A DNA stretch of 37,388 bases from Nemertoderma westbladi (GCA_032718475.1 JAUCBJ010007072.1:1-37388), one strand, 5' to 3'. Numbered from the stretch's first letter, positions 1 through 9,856 are shown. Program-made: numbers and translations. The notes: a model not told the origin generated them from the letters alone.

Positions 1-1227
1 TGCTGCTTTTCTTTCTGCTTCTGCATCTGCTATAGCCGCCGCCATAGCCGCCGCCTTTTGTTCCTCTATCCTTCTTTTCTTTATTTGTTCTTCTCGGACT
101 CTAGTGAGGCGGAGTTTTTCATCACATTCAGCTTGGTTTGCAGCTAACATTTCGGCATCGATTGAGTCCAACACAAGCTTGGTTCCTTCACTATTAGGGG
201 AAAGTCCAGACAGCCGTCTCCTCAACTCTTCGTCTCCTAGGAATCGCTGATAGTCGGACAAATAAATGTCGATAGCGTCTCTAGTTCGCGGTTTCTCGGC
301 GGCCTCTTCGCTTTCCGCTTGAGCAAGGGTGACATCAGTTGGTTCTTCATAGGTTGATCTCTCAGCCAGCTGGGATTTCCACTGGGCCGTTTCCTGTACT
401 TTGAGATCTACCCGATGTAGCCAAGTTTTGACAGCAACCTGCAGCGACGTGTCCTGTCTTCTTTTGGAAGTTTCCTCAAAGGCTGAGAGGATTAGTCGAA
501 TGCGTAGGGTTCTTTCGCGTACTTGGTATAGCAGCTCTTCCTGCTCTTGAGGTCCGTGAGGTTGTCGAAACAGTTGTTCTTCCAATCGATCCAAGGATCC
601 GAAGAATCCCTGCACATATCCTGCTGCCGACCTCTTCCAAACAGCTGGATCCATTGTATCTTTAGCCACTCCCATCCTGTGTATATCTTCCCAAGTAGCC
701 TCGGACATATCCAACGGAAGTCCGGGTCCGGGAAAGTTCCATTGTGATTCAACAATAGATATCAATTCTTCCCTGGCGTATCCCACGTAATTATCTTGGG
801 TCGCTCGCTTATTCTTCGCCCAGTCGGCTTGATGTTCCTCCACCGCAATGAATATAGTAGTTAGCACTGCAGCAGGAAGAGTAAGAAGGGGGTCCGAGTA
901 GACTGTATCAGCCATCTGCACTCCATGTTCGGGAGTCAACTCTACAGTATCCGAACTGCTGGAGCTATCGGGTCGCGGGGAAGTAGGTTCTTGACCAAGA
1001 TGTTGCTGCGATAGGACAACTGCCTCTTGGTCCCGTTTTACCTGTGCCCGAGTGCCTATGATGGACCTATGGTGGACTAGCCTAGGGTCTGATACTACTG
1101 GAGGGATGACCTTTTTTACAGTAGGAGGTGAGCCGAACTCCTTTCTTATTCGCTCCACACTCCTATCTGAATCACAAATAGTTGTATCGATCAGACTGTC
1201 TGACAGGTTTTGCTGAGTGTCAGACAT
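1..1227 (-). CDS. Gag-like ORF of an LTR retrotransposon, C-terminus beyond the left edge
   Basis: An ATG at 1227 opens a frame that stays open for 409 codons to base 1, so the protein is incomplete at its C-terminus. The product is hydrophilic. Residues 1-110 are Ser/Asp/Pro-rich. The middle part (about 130-260) has Trp and Leu-rich helices. The last 100 residues are strongly charged, with a run of Glu/Arg/Lys followed by an Ala-rich stretch typical of a coiled coil. I see no zinc knuckle or enzyme motif in the visible part. The frame lies downstream, in minus orientation, of a 1.2-kb TG...CA repeat (3415-4609) that recurs at 23039-24239, so I infer it is the Gag of an LTR element whose 5' LTR is in this window. 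Gag proteins are poorly conserved, so a host protein with a coiled coil is the alternative. Confidence 0.6.
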   Translation of the reverse strand, partial: MSDTQQNLSDSLIDTTICDSDRSVERIRKEFGSPPTVKKVIPPVVSDPRLVHHRSIIGTRAQVKRDQEAVVLSQQHLGQEPTSPRPDSSSSSDTVELTPEHGVQMADTVYSDPLLTLPAAVLTTIFIAVEEHQADWAKNKRATQDNYVGYAREELISIVESQWNFPGPGLPLDMSEATWEDIHRMGVAKDTMDPAVWKRSAAGYVQGFFGSLDRLEEQLFRQPHGPQEQEELLYQVRERTLRIRLILSAFEETSKRRQDTSLQVAVKTWLHRVDLKVQETAQWKSQLAERSTYEEPTDVTLAQAESEEAAEKPRTRDAIDIYLSDYQRFLGDEELRRRLSGLSPNSEGTKLVLDSIDAEMLAANQAECDEKLRLTRVREEQIKKRRIEEQKAAAMAAAIADAEAERKAA

Positions 1228-1399
1228 GTTTAGTTATACAGTTGAATGTCTACTACTATAGTTTCAGTTAAAGCAAGTCTAGTAATTCAGTATGACCGCA
1301 AGCCTAGCGATTTATTACCGGTACCGTTACTCAGTGTAACGTGATATATGCACAATATATTAGAATACCGGTATGCTTATAATATATAAGTATTATTAC

Positions 1400-1610
1400 A
1401 GACTAGATTTGTCACAGAGTACCGGTATATAATTTTAGCACAAATATATATATATATATATAGTAGGCCTATAATGAATACCGGTATACAGCTTACACTT
1501 ACAGCATGTAAGTATAATTATGAACTAGAATTAATTACAGAGTACCGGTATGATTTCAGCTCAAATTTATAGAGATAAATATAATAAGCCTATAGTGAGT
1601 ACCGGTATGT
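1400..1610. repeat. Diverged tandem duplication, about 115 bp period
   Basis: The block containing CAGAGTACCGGTAT, then AGCNCAAAT, then AGGCCTATA or AAGCCTATA, and ending in a second ACCGGTAT occurs at about 1404-1490 and again at about 1516-1608. The first copy carries an (AT)n run at 1446-1461. Confidence 0.55.
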
Positions 1611-2540
1611 CAATTATTTTTAGAATAATTGAATTCCTGAATATTTTAGGGTTACTTAGTTACTTTAACTTACTTTATTACCGTTATTTAAGCAGTAGTC
1701 CAACTGATAGTGAGACCTAGTTGTCGTATGGCAGGCCTACTATTTATAAATCGTTTGATTTGATTTATAATATTTATATACCCGTTTAAATGGGTTTTTT
1801 GTCAATATTTGAAATAAATGTTATTATTTCTGGGGAGTCACTACACAGAAGCTGTGCGCTCTCAGTGAAGTGCTATTTATTTGACACTAAAACTGATAAT
1901 TCTAATTTACCTAAGTTACTTAATACTACAAATTACTTACGATACGGGTGAGATTAAAATCTCTAATTAAACACAACAAAAATATTACGTACGAAATTTT
2001 TAGGGTAATTTTACAGGAAGTCTACAAACCAGCCCAACAAAGGGTTAGAATACTGGTTATTACAACGGACAGGGTACTACGGTATTTGAAATAATAAGTA
2101 GTAGTAAATATATTGTACTGTCCAGATAGGAAAATACCACCGCCTGACGACCTATAACCGTATCGCTATAGGTACTACGTTATGTATCACGGATTGTTCC
2201 TACCCAGAAGCTAATAGAGCTAACGAATGTGCCTATCAACCACTTTACAACACAAATATACTGCCTACACTAATTACTTCGGAAAGCACTGTACACTAAA
2301 CCCTAAATTAGGTACAAGTACCGGTATAACAAATAATCAGTAGTTAAATATACTTGAACAGTTAAAAGAACCACGGCATCTGCTGGAGTGACCGAAGCAC
2401 AAAATCTCCAGTCTTTACCTACGCCGAGCAGCCCTGATGTAGTACCGGGGTTAGTTTAACTATAACGGTATGTATAACAAGCACAATTACTGTAGGAATA
2501 AACTTGGGGACATGAATGTTGCGAATAATCGCATAAACTC

Positions 2541-3117
2541 TGAATAATAAATATTACGCTACCCGTACAGAATACTCAAACAAATACAAACCAAACGCTG
2601 GCAGACTACTATTAAGCCTAAACAAACTACAGTATGTGCAGATTCTGAAACTGTTAGTTAGTATGCGTTCTAACACGGTAGTACGACTTACTCTTTAAGA
2701 GGGGATTGACCTTACCGCTTATGGCTGCCCCAACTTACTAACGGCACTTGATCAGACCAACTCTACACACGCAGCAATCCCTTCAGACCTAAAAATAGCT
2801 AGACAACAATCCAGCCTACAAATATTTGAGTAATAACTATTACGGTACCTGAACAGACCACACAAACAAACACAGGCTAAAACACTGGCAGACTACGATC
2901 AAGCCTAAATAAACTACAGTATATGCAGACTCTGAAACTGTTAGTTAGTATGCGTTCTAACACGGTAGTACGACTTATTCTTTAAGAGGGGATTGACCTT
3001 ACCGCATATGGCTGCCCCAACTTACTAACGGCACTTTATCAGACAAACTCTACACACGCCGTAATCTCTCCAAACTCAACAACAGTCAGACAGCAGCTCA
3101 GCCTACAATTATCTGAA
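2541..3117. repeat. Tandem duplication, about 287 bp x 2
   Basis: Copy 1 (about 2541-2827) and copy 2 (about 2828-3117) share long near-identical blocks, for example the run through TTAGTTAGTATGCGTTC and GGGGATTGACCTTACCGC. The duplication lies inside the leader of the minus-strand LTR element. Copy 2 differs by scattered substitutions, so it is not fresh. Confidence 0.8.
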
Positions 3118-3414
3118 CAATCTGAGCAGGGTCACACGCCTTCTGCTCAATATTAGCCTACTTGGTGAATAAAACTGACAGAAATAGACCTAAGTAAAAT
3201 CCCAATAAAAACCAGGCGTCCCCGATTTAATATCGAGACCTACCGGTATACAATAATCAAAATCGAATAATACTAAATGTACTTGTACAGCAGTACCGGT
3301 ACCGGTGATGACAGTTAGGCCTACTGACCTACAGAAGCACCGGTTCAGTTTTACCAGTCACTACGGTATTTTTGCAACCTTATTGCCTACTGCAATAAGA
3401 GTATAAACTGTTAC

Positions 3415-4609
3415 TGTTCGCGCTTTTGAAGACCTTTAGCAGTTTAACCTGCCAAAATTTATATGTCTTTTCGTTAATTAAAACACCTTTAGCATACGAC
3501 AACAATTTATGCTAATACACAAAACATTAGCCGAAGTCAGCCCATGCGCGATCATTCACCCGATGGATCTACACCCGGGAGGCTGAATTCGGATGCTTAA
3601 ATTTTATTATTGCAGTGTAAGGTTGCAGTGTAAACTTACTGTATTATTCGATAGATCGTTAATAATTAATTTCTGACAGATATTATTGGCTTTCGGGAAA
3701 TATTAACAGTTCCTTTAGGACGTGGCGCTCTATCTATTTAAACAGAACTAGGACTTATACTAAACGCAACGATACTGCTTATGATTAAAGTATAAAGCGT
3801 ATTCTTTAGGAAATACTTTGTTACCAATCACAATCATACACACTATTCTGCCGACCGTCAGTATATTTGATCACACATAAAGAGAGCAGTAATTGACTCA
3901 TGTAGGGTCTGCTAAATAACATTAGATTCAATACACACCACATTAATATAAATCGCAATTGTTATGTATAGCCGGTCTCTCTAACCTGTAGTGTATCAAG
4001 AAAATTGGGAATTTGGGTGATTTATCCGTATTATCCAAAGAGCAATATTTCCATCAACAAATAGGTACAATTAATAACTGACGGTAAAATAACAGTACAA
4101 ACAATATGATTAATGCAGTTAAATTAAGTGAGTATGTTAATTAGTTTCGATTCGGTAACAGTTTATACTTTCGATAATTTAAGCAGTTTTACTAGAGTTC
4201 TTCCCAAAAAGCCGGTGTTATGGCGAAAATGGGAACACAACAACAGAATCATATAAAATCATATGACTACTACTACTATACGAGTATACCAAAACTCTTA
4301 TTCCACGAAGCCCCGTTCAACACAGAGGATGAGCAGTGAGATAGGAAATTCAGTTCAGTAGCGCTGGGATAGGTCGAAATCAACGCCTACGCAAATTCTA
4401 TTGGCCGACACGGACAGCAGGGTATAGGCTACCTCCCTAAACTAGTTGGCCGATTAAACTGAGCCCAGATATCTCCGTACAGCACATCAGCCAATAAGCT
4501 GGTAGCTTGCACTATTTTAGTTATAAATCCCTTTGAGAGTATTTCAGCGACCGGGGGGGAACTGGCCAGCAAAGGCAAACGTATCAGTTATCCCACAAAA
4601 GCTTTTACA
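3415..4609 (-). repeat. LTR (copy A), 5' LTR of the left-edge element
   Basis: Read on the minus strand, the repeat starts TGTAAAAGC at 4609 and ends GCGCGAACA at 3415, a canonical TG...CA form of about 1195 bp. It aligns along its length, with substitutions and indels, to 23039-24239 in the same orientation. Shared blocks include the tract ending in AACAGTTCCTTTAGGACGTG. The Gag-like frame lies downstream, which fits a 5' LTR. Its partner 3' LTR would be outside the window. Confidence 0.7.
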
Positions 4610-4642
4610 GTAATGACGACTGTTAAAAACCGTTCCGGTCTC

Positions 4643-5235
4643 TACTACTAGGATCGGCATGCTGCATTGCAGCTGCATTTTTAAGAATGCTGTGCCAGCT
4701 TATCGACAAAATTGCACCGCCACAACTCCCTATCACCCATGACATTTGCTAGATCATCCGCATCTTCAAGGCCAGTGTCCTTTAAGATGCATCTCAAGAA
4801 AGTCATGGGCTGTCCACCATGCTTATTCACTCCATGAGGCTGCCAAAGTACAAGATTGTGCACTGGCTGGTCCTCATGGCGAAAGCAATGTCCTGCAAAG
4901 CGGAGGCGATTTTGTTCTAGTGTCAAGCTTGGGGGATCCAATGAGACACCTCCAATGTTATATAGTGTCTGGTTGGAGATGTGTGCATTGTACTTGATAC
5001 AATGAACCCGGCGTAGCATTCTTGTGAATGTGCCATCCAGAGATTTGGTGTCCTCAGCAGTTAGAACCCAGCATGGACTCCCATAGAGGAGTACTGGAAC
5101 TATTGCTGCTCTAAATAATCGGACCTTAGGTTTCCGATTAATTCTCGGTGACTTCCAAATCCTGGAAAGCCTATTCAAGGCTGCCCATGCCTTTCCCTTA
5201 CGTATTCGAAGGTCCTCACCTGACTATTGTTTCGG
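4643..5235 (-). mobile_element. LINE 3'-end fragment with (TAG)n tail
   Basis: A 5'-truncated non-LTR retrotransposon copy. The coding part (stop at 4681, open up to about 5229) encodes the region downstream of the RT domain, including a stretch around VLLYGSPCW and a C-terminal block around RFAGHC and DRELWR that is typical of APE-type LINEs. It is followed by a 3' UTR of about 35 bp that ends in CCTAGTAGTAGA at 4643. The same 3' end occurs at 20340-20664 and 29011-30552. This copy lacks the catalytic RT motifs and cannot move on its own. The clade (RTE-like or a neighbouring group) is uncertain. Confidence 0.85.
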
Positions 5236-6809
5236 TCTCACAACTCTACAGATACCAACTGAATCATAATCCACGAGTACAATGGTTATATTGTTAACAC
5301 ATATTAGCTACTCCTACTGTACTGAGCGGCCTGACCAATAGATGCATTCCAATCACCAGTTTTCCACTCCCCCATGATTGGCTAACCTAATTAATTTCCA
5401 TCTCGCCACTCCCTGCTTCCACTATCCCCACGTGCTAGCCCTGCTAGCCCCTTTGTCACTCTGAGATGGTTTATGACCTCTCAACTTTCTTTGTGGCTGG
5501 CGATGTGTATCGCCTAAGTTGGTTATTAGGTGACATTATTATTGGTAATGTCACCTTCCAATCTATAATTTGTAAAATGCCACTTTGCCCATTTTCCGCT
5601 CGGTAGTGCAGGGAATTGAATCCGCTTTCAAAATCATATACTCCCCAATAAATACATAATAATATTCTATAAAATACATAACTTCAAAATAAATAAATAT
5701 ACAAACCAATGTAAGATACTTTATGGAAATAATTCAACTAAATAATCAACAATATTAACATAAAAATATGACGCCTAAATGACCATAATAATATTATCAA
5801 ATGAATTAATGCAAGATATTATCACGTTACGTAATTCACAAACGTTCTATATAAGCTCCAGTCACAACACTCACTCACTCCTCGGAACAAGCATGTGTGT
5901 GACCCAGATTGTTGTTTAAAGATAACTTTCAATTGACCCCGATTATTTGCTAACCACCCAGCCATCAATTTGTTGAGGCTGTCGTCCGTTTATCCTGCAG
6001 TGCAAACAAATAGCTTTCATAATGTTCATAATCATGTCAGTCGACACTGACGATCAAGCTGATGATTCTTTCCACATGAATGAAACGACCTACTAACTGC
6101 GATGTCCACAAAGAACGATCCAATTTTTGCTCTCACTCCAACACTATGATGAATTTTATTGATGTCTTTGTTTGGTTGAAGGGTTCTTAACAATGGTTTT
6201 GGTGGATTATAATTTATCATATCGCCGTCAAGCAAACGTTGAACCATTGCCACATTCATACCATCCTCCATATTTCGCTGCTATGCCGTCAATATTGGTA
6301 CCAGCTGATCAACATTTTGTAAAAGAATAGATTCTAAAACCCGCCATTAATGATCCATTAATGACTCGTAATTAATGAAACTATTCTTTTATGTATTTTA
6401 AAGTTGACCTTAGGTGTTTAATGATATACGGTGTGTTCTAACCGGCATGTTTGAAGCCAATGTCAAACTTGTAATAAATTGCAAAACATATATGTTTTTA
6501 TAACAAATATTATTTTGGTATATGGTATTACTATCATCAGGGAAATGTTTAACAGCAACGGAATCTACATATAACATCAACTTTATCGCGGTATACACAG
6601 CACATAATTATATCTTTAGAGAATAATAAATATTTAATATATTGTTATTTCCACTGTAGTTGAACTACAGATATTATATATTTAGTAAGGCACACGTTCA
6701 CCTTGTCTTAATTAATTTTATTATATTATATATATTATTAATAAGCTCAACAATATGTTATACATTATATATCTTATTTCAACAGCAGTTGATATTTAAA
6801 AGTACAAAT
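5236..6809. other. AT-rich intergenic DNA, no supported gene
   Basis: I see no supported gene here. A 79-codon minus-strand frame at 6032-6271 has no recognisable motif or context and is not called. The part at 5640-5830 is very AT-rich. Confidence 0.5.
6718..6723 (-). terminator. Polyadenylation signal AATAAA downstream of the GPCR
   Basis: TTTATT on the plus strand reads AATAAA on the minus strand, about 90 bp after the GPCR stop codon. The position fits, but such hexamers are common in AT-rich DNA. Confidence 0.4.
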
Positions 6810-8048
6810 TTATATTTTTCGGCCACATTTAAATATATTTGAATTAACAGCTTTCCTAAAACTCCCTACAAAAGTGTACATAATATAGAAATTGTTGCCA
6901 TAAACAACAGAGCCCAAGGTTGAAATGTAGGCAAAATATGTCGCGATATATTCAACAAACAAAAAATATGAATATTCTGCCACATTTGACGTTACCGGAT
7001 TGATATTCAAGGAATTTTCGAAAGCTATAAGTATGTTCCAGATGGCACTTAAAAAATCCTTGGCACTATTAAGTGTCGCTGTAATAAACATCATCTTTAC
7101 AGCTGCAGCCATTTTAGCTGTCGAAGGAGAATTTGGGTTTAATTTAACTAGCTTCTTTAACTTGAATACCATAAGTCCGTTTATAGCACACACTGAAATA
7201 ACTTGTACAGATGTTCTTATAGGAGTATAATATCTCAGAAATGAGACAGTTTTAAATGAGTGTATATTATGGGCCCTGTAATAACCTTCCAGAGCAATAT
7301 AATTTATTTCACCATTAATATATCTTATTTCACCAATATTTCTAATTACAGTTGGCCAGAACAGGACAACTATTGATATAATTGTTACTAATATAACTAC
7401 GTAAATCATGTTTATATTTTTCAATTTCGTATCTTTATACCAAAACGGGAAATACATAGCTGATAATCGTTCTATACCCATGATTAATGTTAGATTTCCA
7501 TCTATATGTTGACAAATCCATGCCATAACAGGCCACAGTAATTCAAATAACCAATAGGCAACATTTTTGCAATGAAAAACAATATATGCTCCATACTTAT
7601 CATTTTCTATTGCATAATCAGTAAACCACCACAGAAAATTACGGCCAAGCACAAAAAATTGACCAATTGATATTATTATATCAAGAACTGTTTTATATAA
7701 TAGCATTCTGTAAAACAGACTGTTGAATGATGGCTCGCGTATTATTGTTATTATAGTTATGGTATTTCCAAACAGCCCCAATATATTGTAAGTTGAAATG
7801 TATGGTGCTAGTATATAGTGAAAAATTGTATCAGCTTTAATGTAATTGACATATACGACCTCATATAAATAATCCCAATCAGATTGTAGGATATTGATGT
7901 AATGTCGGTGGTATAGATTAGAAATGGTTGTGTTAGCAACCGCTTCAACAGAGTCGTCTCCATTAGCATTAGAAGGAGAGGCATACATAAATATTATTGC
8001 GAAAAGTACACATGACTTTATATGACTGTAAAGCATTGTTGAAGACAT
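6810..8048 (-). CDS. Class-A-like seven-transmembrane receptor (GPCR), single exon
   Basis: The ATG at 8048 opens a 412-codon frame ending in TAA at 6810-6812; a longer reading would need a TTG start at 8066. The N-terminus has a likely signal peptide, hydrophobic up to about residue 28, and an extracellular NTT glycosylation site. Hydrophobic segments fit seven helices. The first carries the TM1 signature GLFGN, and the third ends in IERLSAMYFPFWY, where ER replaces the DRY arginine switch. The seventh has NNFYIMY in place of NPxxY. A cytoplasmic Lys-rich loop precedes TM6. The protein would sit in the plasma membrane and signal through G proteins. The ligand cannot be read from the sequence; peptide or chemosensory receptors are both possible. 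The frame is intact with no stops, and an acceptor-like CAG lies 22 bp upstream of the ATG. Confidence 0.85.
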   Translation of the reverse strand: MSSTMLYSHIKSCVLFAIIFMYASPSNANGDDSVEAVANTTISNLYHRHYINILQSDWDYLYEVVYVNYIKADTIFHYILAPYISTYNILGLFGNTITIITIIREPSFNSLFYRMLLYKTVLDIIISIGQFFVLGRNFLWWFTDYAIENDKYGAYIVFHCKNVAYWLFELLWPVMAWICQHIDGNLTLIMGIERLSAMYFPFWYKDTKLKNINMIYVVILVTIISIVVLFWPTVIRNIGEIRYINGEINYIALEGYYRAHNIHSFKTVSFLRYYTPIRTSVQVISVCAINGLMVFKLKKLVKLNPNSPSTAKMAAAVKMMFITATLNSAKDFLSAIWNILIAFENSLNINPVTSNVAEYSYFLFVEYIATYFAYISTLGSVVYGNNFYIMYTFVGSFRKAVNSNIFKCGRKI

Positions 8049-8069
8049 GTTGAATTCTGACAACAAGAA

Positions 8070-8085
8070 CTGAAATATGTAGAAA
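8070..8085 (-). promoter_or_regulatory. Possible 3' splice site in the GPCR 5' UTR
   Basis: On the minus strand, TTTCTACATATTTCAG ends 22 bp before the ATG at 8048. It is a pyrimidine-rich stretch ending in CAG. It could be the acceptor of a 5' UTR intron, which is common for otherwise single-exon receptor genes. This is inference without transcript data. Confidence 0.3.
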
Positions 8086-8176
8086 TATATGTGATATTGA
8101 AGTTTAATATATGTATCAATAATTAATTAAAGTAATAGGAACACATGCAAAAATGTAACCAAATAATTGTTCACAG

Positions 8177-8214
8177 TATTTAAACAGGGTGCACTTCGTG
8201 TACCTGCTTAAATA
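8177..8214. other. Imperfect palindrome, arms of 17-18 bp
   Basis: TATTTAAACAGGGTGCAC (8177-8194) and the imperfect reverse complement GTGTACCTGCTTAAATA (8198-8214) flank a 3-nt loop TTC. A G20 run follows at 8225-8244. The function is unknown; it may be part of a decayed DNA transposon. Confidence 0.55.
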
Positions 8215-8224
8215 AAGTGGAGAC

Positions 8225-8244
8225 GGGGGGGGGGGGGGGGGGGG
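8225..8244 (+). repeat. Homopolymer G20
   Basis: An uninterrupted run of 20 G. Similar runs occur at 20342-20353, 21408-21421, 21999-22017 and 31797-31815, and as C25 at 22575-22599. Confidence 0.9.
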
Positions 8245-8287
8245 AACTCGACGCAAAACCCACCTTGGCAAAATAATATCCCGCCTC

Positions 8288-8360
8288 AATGTTAAATTCT
8301 TAATTTAGGTAAAGGAGCAGGTTGCAGCGGCACGTTATTTTAACCAAAACAATAAACTAA
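8288..8360. repeat. Relic sharing its core with the MITE at 30.6-30.9 kb
   Basis: About 70 bp around AACCAAAACAATAAAC is similar to 30739-30812 inside the terminal-inverted-repeat element. Both copies have the order AAAGGA, CAGGTT, CAG, GGCA, GTTATT, then this block. No terminal inverted repeats are visible around this copy, so it is probably a fragment of a related element. Confidence 0.5.
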
Positions 8361-8897
8361 GCACAATAGAACAGGTTACAGTTTTATTTTTGAGAATAAT
8401 CAGCTGTTATTTGCGTCGAATTTCCCCTGATGAATTTTTATTGTGTCCAGTTTCCCACCCTATCTGATAAAGTGATAATTACTTACAGTTAAACAGATAG
8501 CAATAATGTTGTTTCTCTGTTTCCAATTAATTTTTATTGCTTGATATTGGTGTGTCAAAAACATACTTCGTTCATCCCACGCCAGCCGGTTAGGTCCTAC
8601 CGTCTGTCTGCCTCTCATGGACTGACGGTCGGCCTGACATACAGTGTGTGTGGGTGTGCACGTCAGCACACAAACGGTACCTGCCGACTGTATCTGCTGG
8701 TACCGCGAACCATACAGTAGCCGCACTATGTTACCTACATCTTACCGTAGTCGCACTGTGTTACCTAGTTAGGGTCTGCTGCTATTGTACTATTGTTCCG
8801 TTATACTTATACTGTATATATATATATATTATACGTACACGTCGCTTTCACCTCGTTATTCCTATTCACTCTTACCACGAGACTTATGGCGCCAAGA

Positions 8898-9000
8898 TAC
8901 TACTACTACTAGGTCGAGCGAACTCGGACAGTGAAAATGAGATCCTTCCAGGCTTCCCGATTCTCCATAGTTGTCGCAATTTCTTAATGGTGTAATTTTC
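8898..9000 (-). mobile_element. 3' tail of a second LINE family, (TAG)n end
   Basis: On the minus strand a short frame encodes NREAWKDLIFTVRVRST and then TAG at 8909-8911. This is the usual C-terminal end of many APE-type LINE ORF2 proteins. The stop codon is the first unit of the terminal TAG repeat (8898-8911), so there is essentially no 3' UTR. The upstream part is degraded and its start is unclear. The residues differ from the LINE at 4643, 20340 and 29011, so this is another family. Confidence 0.6.
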
Positions 9001-9293
9001 CATGCATTCAATTACCCGAGAAAGGGCAATTCGTCGTCCTTCAATGCCTATTCGAAGTTAGGCGATACATTACTATTTTTGTGTATTCATTATAATTGTA
9101 CTACATGTAGTTGAATATGATGGTAGGAAATTGTTTTATTGTCTTTGTAGCAAATATAAATGGAATGCATTTACTAAACCTTACGATAAACTGCGTTCCT
9201 CTCATTTGAAAACTATGCTACTGAAATATAACACATTGCTTTGAAACATAGTGGCCATTGTATTATTGAAGCTTATAAATTGTATAATAATTT
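9001..9293. other. AT-rich flank of the young LTR element
   Basis: No feature is seen apart from a weak continuation of LINE-like sequence near 9001-9060. Confidence 0.4.
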
Positions 9294-9298
9294 TATAT
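9294..9298. repeat. Target site duplication TATAT (left)
   Basis: TATAT directly precedes the left LTR and is repeated at 16125-16129 directly after the right LTR. Duplications of 5 bp are usual for BEL/Pao integrases. Confidence 0.85.
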
Positions 9299-9847
9299 TG
9301 TGACGGGATCTACGGATCCCGGTTTATCCGTTGGGTTTTCTATCTACGCGTCCCCGCCGTGTGTGAAAGGTAAAAGAGTTCTGATGTTCGGTAATATGTA
9401 TAAAGGTATAATAGACTGATATAGCACAGTATAGTATGACACGGTTACCGGTAGATAAGTATGATGGCGGTAGCGGACGGTGACAGAAGTCCCCGTTCCA
9501 CCCTACTGATCTGACTGAGTAAACTAAACTGAATAGGGAAGCACCAACAGGTAATATATGTACTGCACAGTTGGCCATATTACTGTACCTAGTCGATGCT
9601 GTCCCCCCATTGGCTAATATCCCACTTCTCGCCCTTTCACCTTCCCTGGTGTGTTTCCCGTTGCCCCTGTTGTTCTCTCTCTGTTAGGGGTTTGGCCCCT
9701 GACCCTTATTGTGTGTGTCTCCTTTGGGGCCTATTGTCCCCGTTTACTGGGCTGACACGAGGTTGATTGGTAATCAACCTCGTGCTCCCAATATTGCTCA
9801 ACGGCTTACTTTGTGGGTTCATGTTAGCGGAATTGGATAAGCTAACA
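9299..9847 (-). repeat. 3' LTR of the young Gag-only retrotransposon
   Basis: 549 bp. On the minus strand it starts TGTTAGC and ends GTCACA. It is identical to 15576-16124 except for two substitutions that I could find by eye (G/A near the terminus and A/T in the middle). It contains a 13-bp perfect hairpin (9756-9784), a GGGATC/GATCCC terminal hairpin (9305-9320) and a CCAAT box in minus orientation near 9611. A short frame inside it (9324-9578) is present in both LTRs and is probably not a gene. Confidence 0.95.
9756..9784 (-). other. Perfect 13-bp LTR hairpin
   Basis: The arms CACGAGGTTGATT (9756-9768) and AATCAACCTCGTG (9772-9784) enclose a 3-nt loop. The same hairpin is at 16033-16061 in the other LTR. 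Related hairpins with changed bases occur in both diverged LTRs of this family. Confidence 0.9.
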
Positions 9848-9856
9848 CTCCCCCCC
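9848..9856 (-). promoter_or_regulatory. Polypurine tract of the LTR element
   Basis: The minus-strand GGGGGGGAG directly abuts TGTTAGC, the start of the 3' LTR. This is the expected primer site for plus-strand DNA synthesis. A similar G tract abuts the LTR at 21805. Confidence 0.85.

Larger units (their letters stand above)
1228..3414 (-). other. Long untranslated leader between LTR and Gag-like ORF
   Basis: This 2.2-kb stretch has no convincing coding frame. It lies between the end of the 1.2-kb LTR and the ATG at 1227. It is AT-rich, repeatedly contains the motif ACCGGTA, and holds two tandem duplications listed separately. A primer-binding site starting with TGG directly after the LTR end is not visible: the minus-strand sequence there begins GTAACAG. 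Confidence 0.45.

Noticed and set aside
6032-6271. 79-codon minus-strand frame
   Set aside because: No motif, no neighbouring exon signals and no repeat context to support it.
9324-9578. 84-codon frame inside the LTR, also at 15601-15855
   Set aside because: Present in both LTRs only because they are copies. It has a substitution that changes a residue, no known domain, and overlaps the promoter region.
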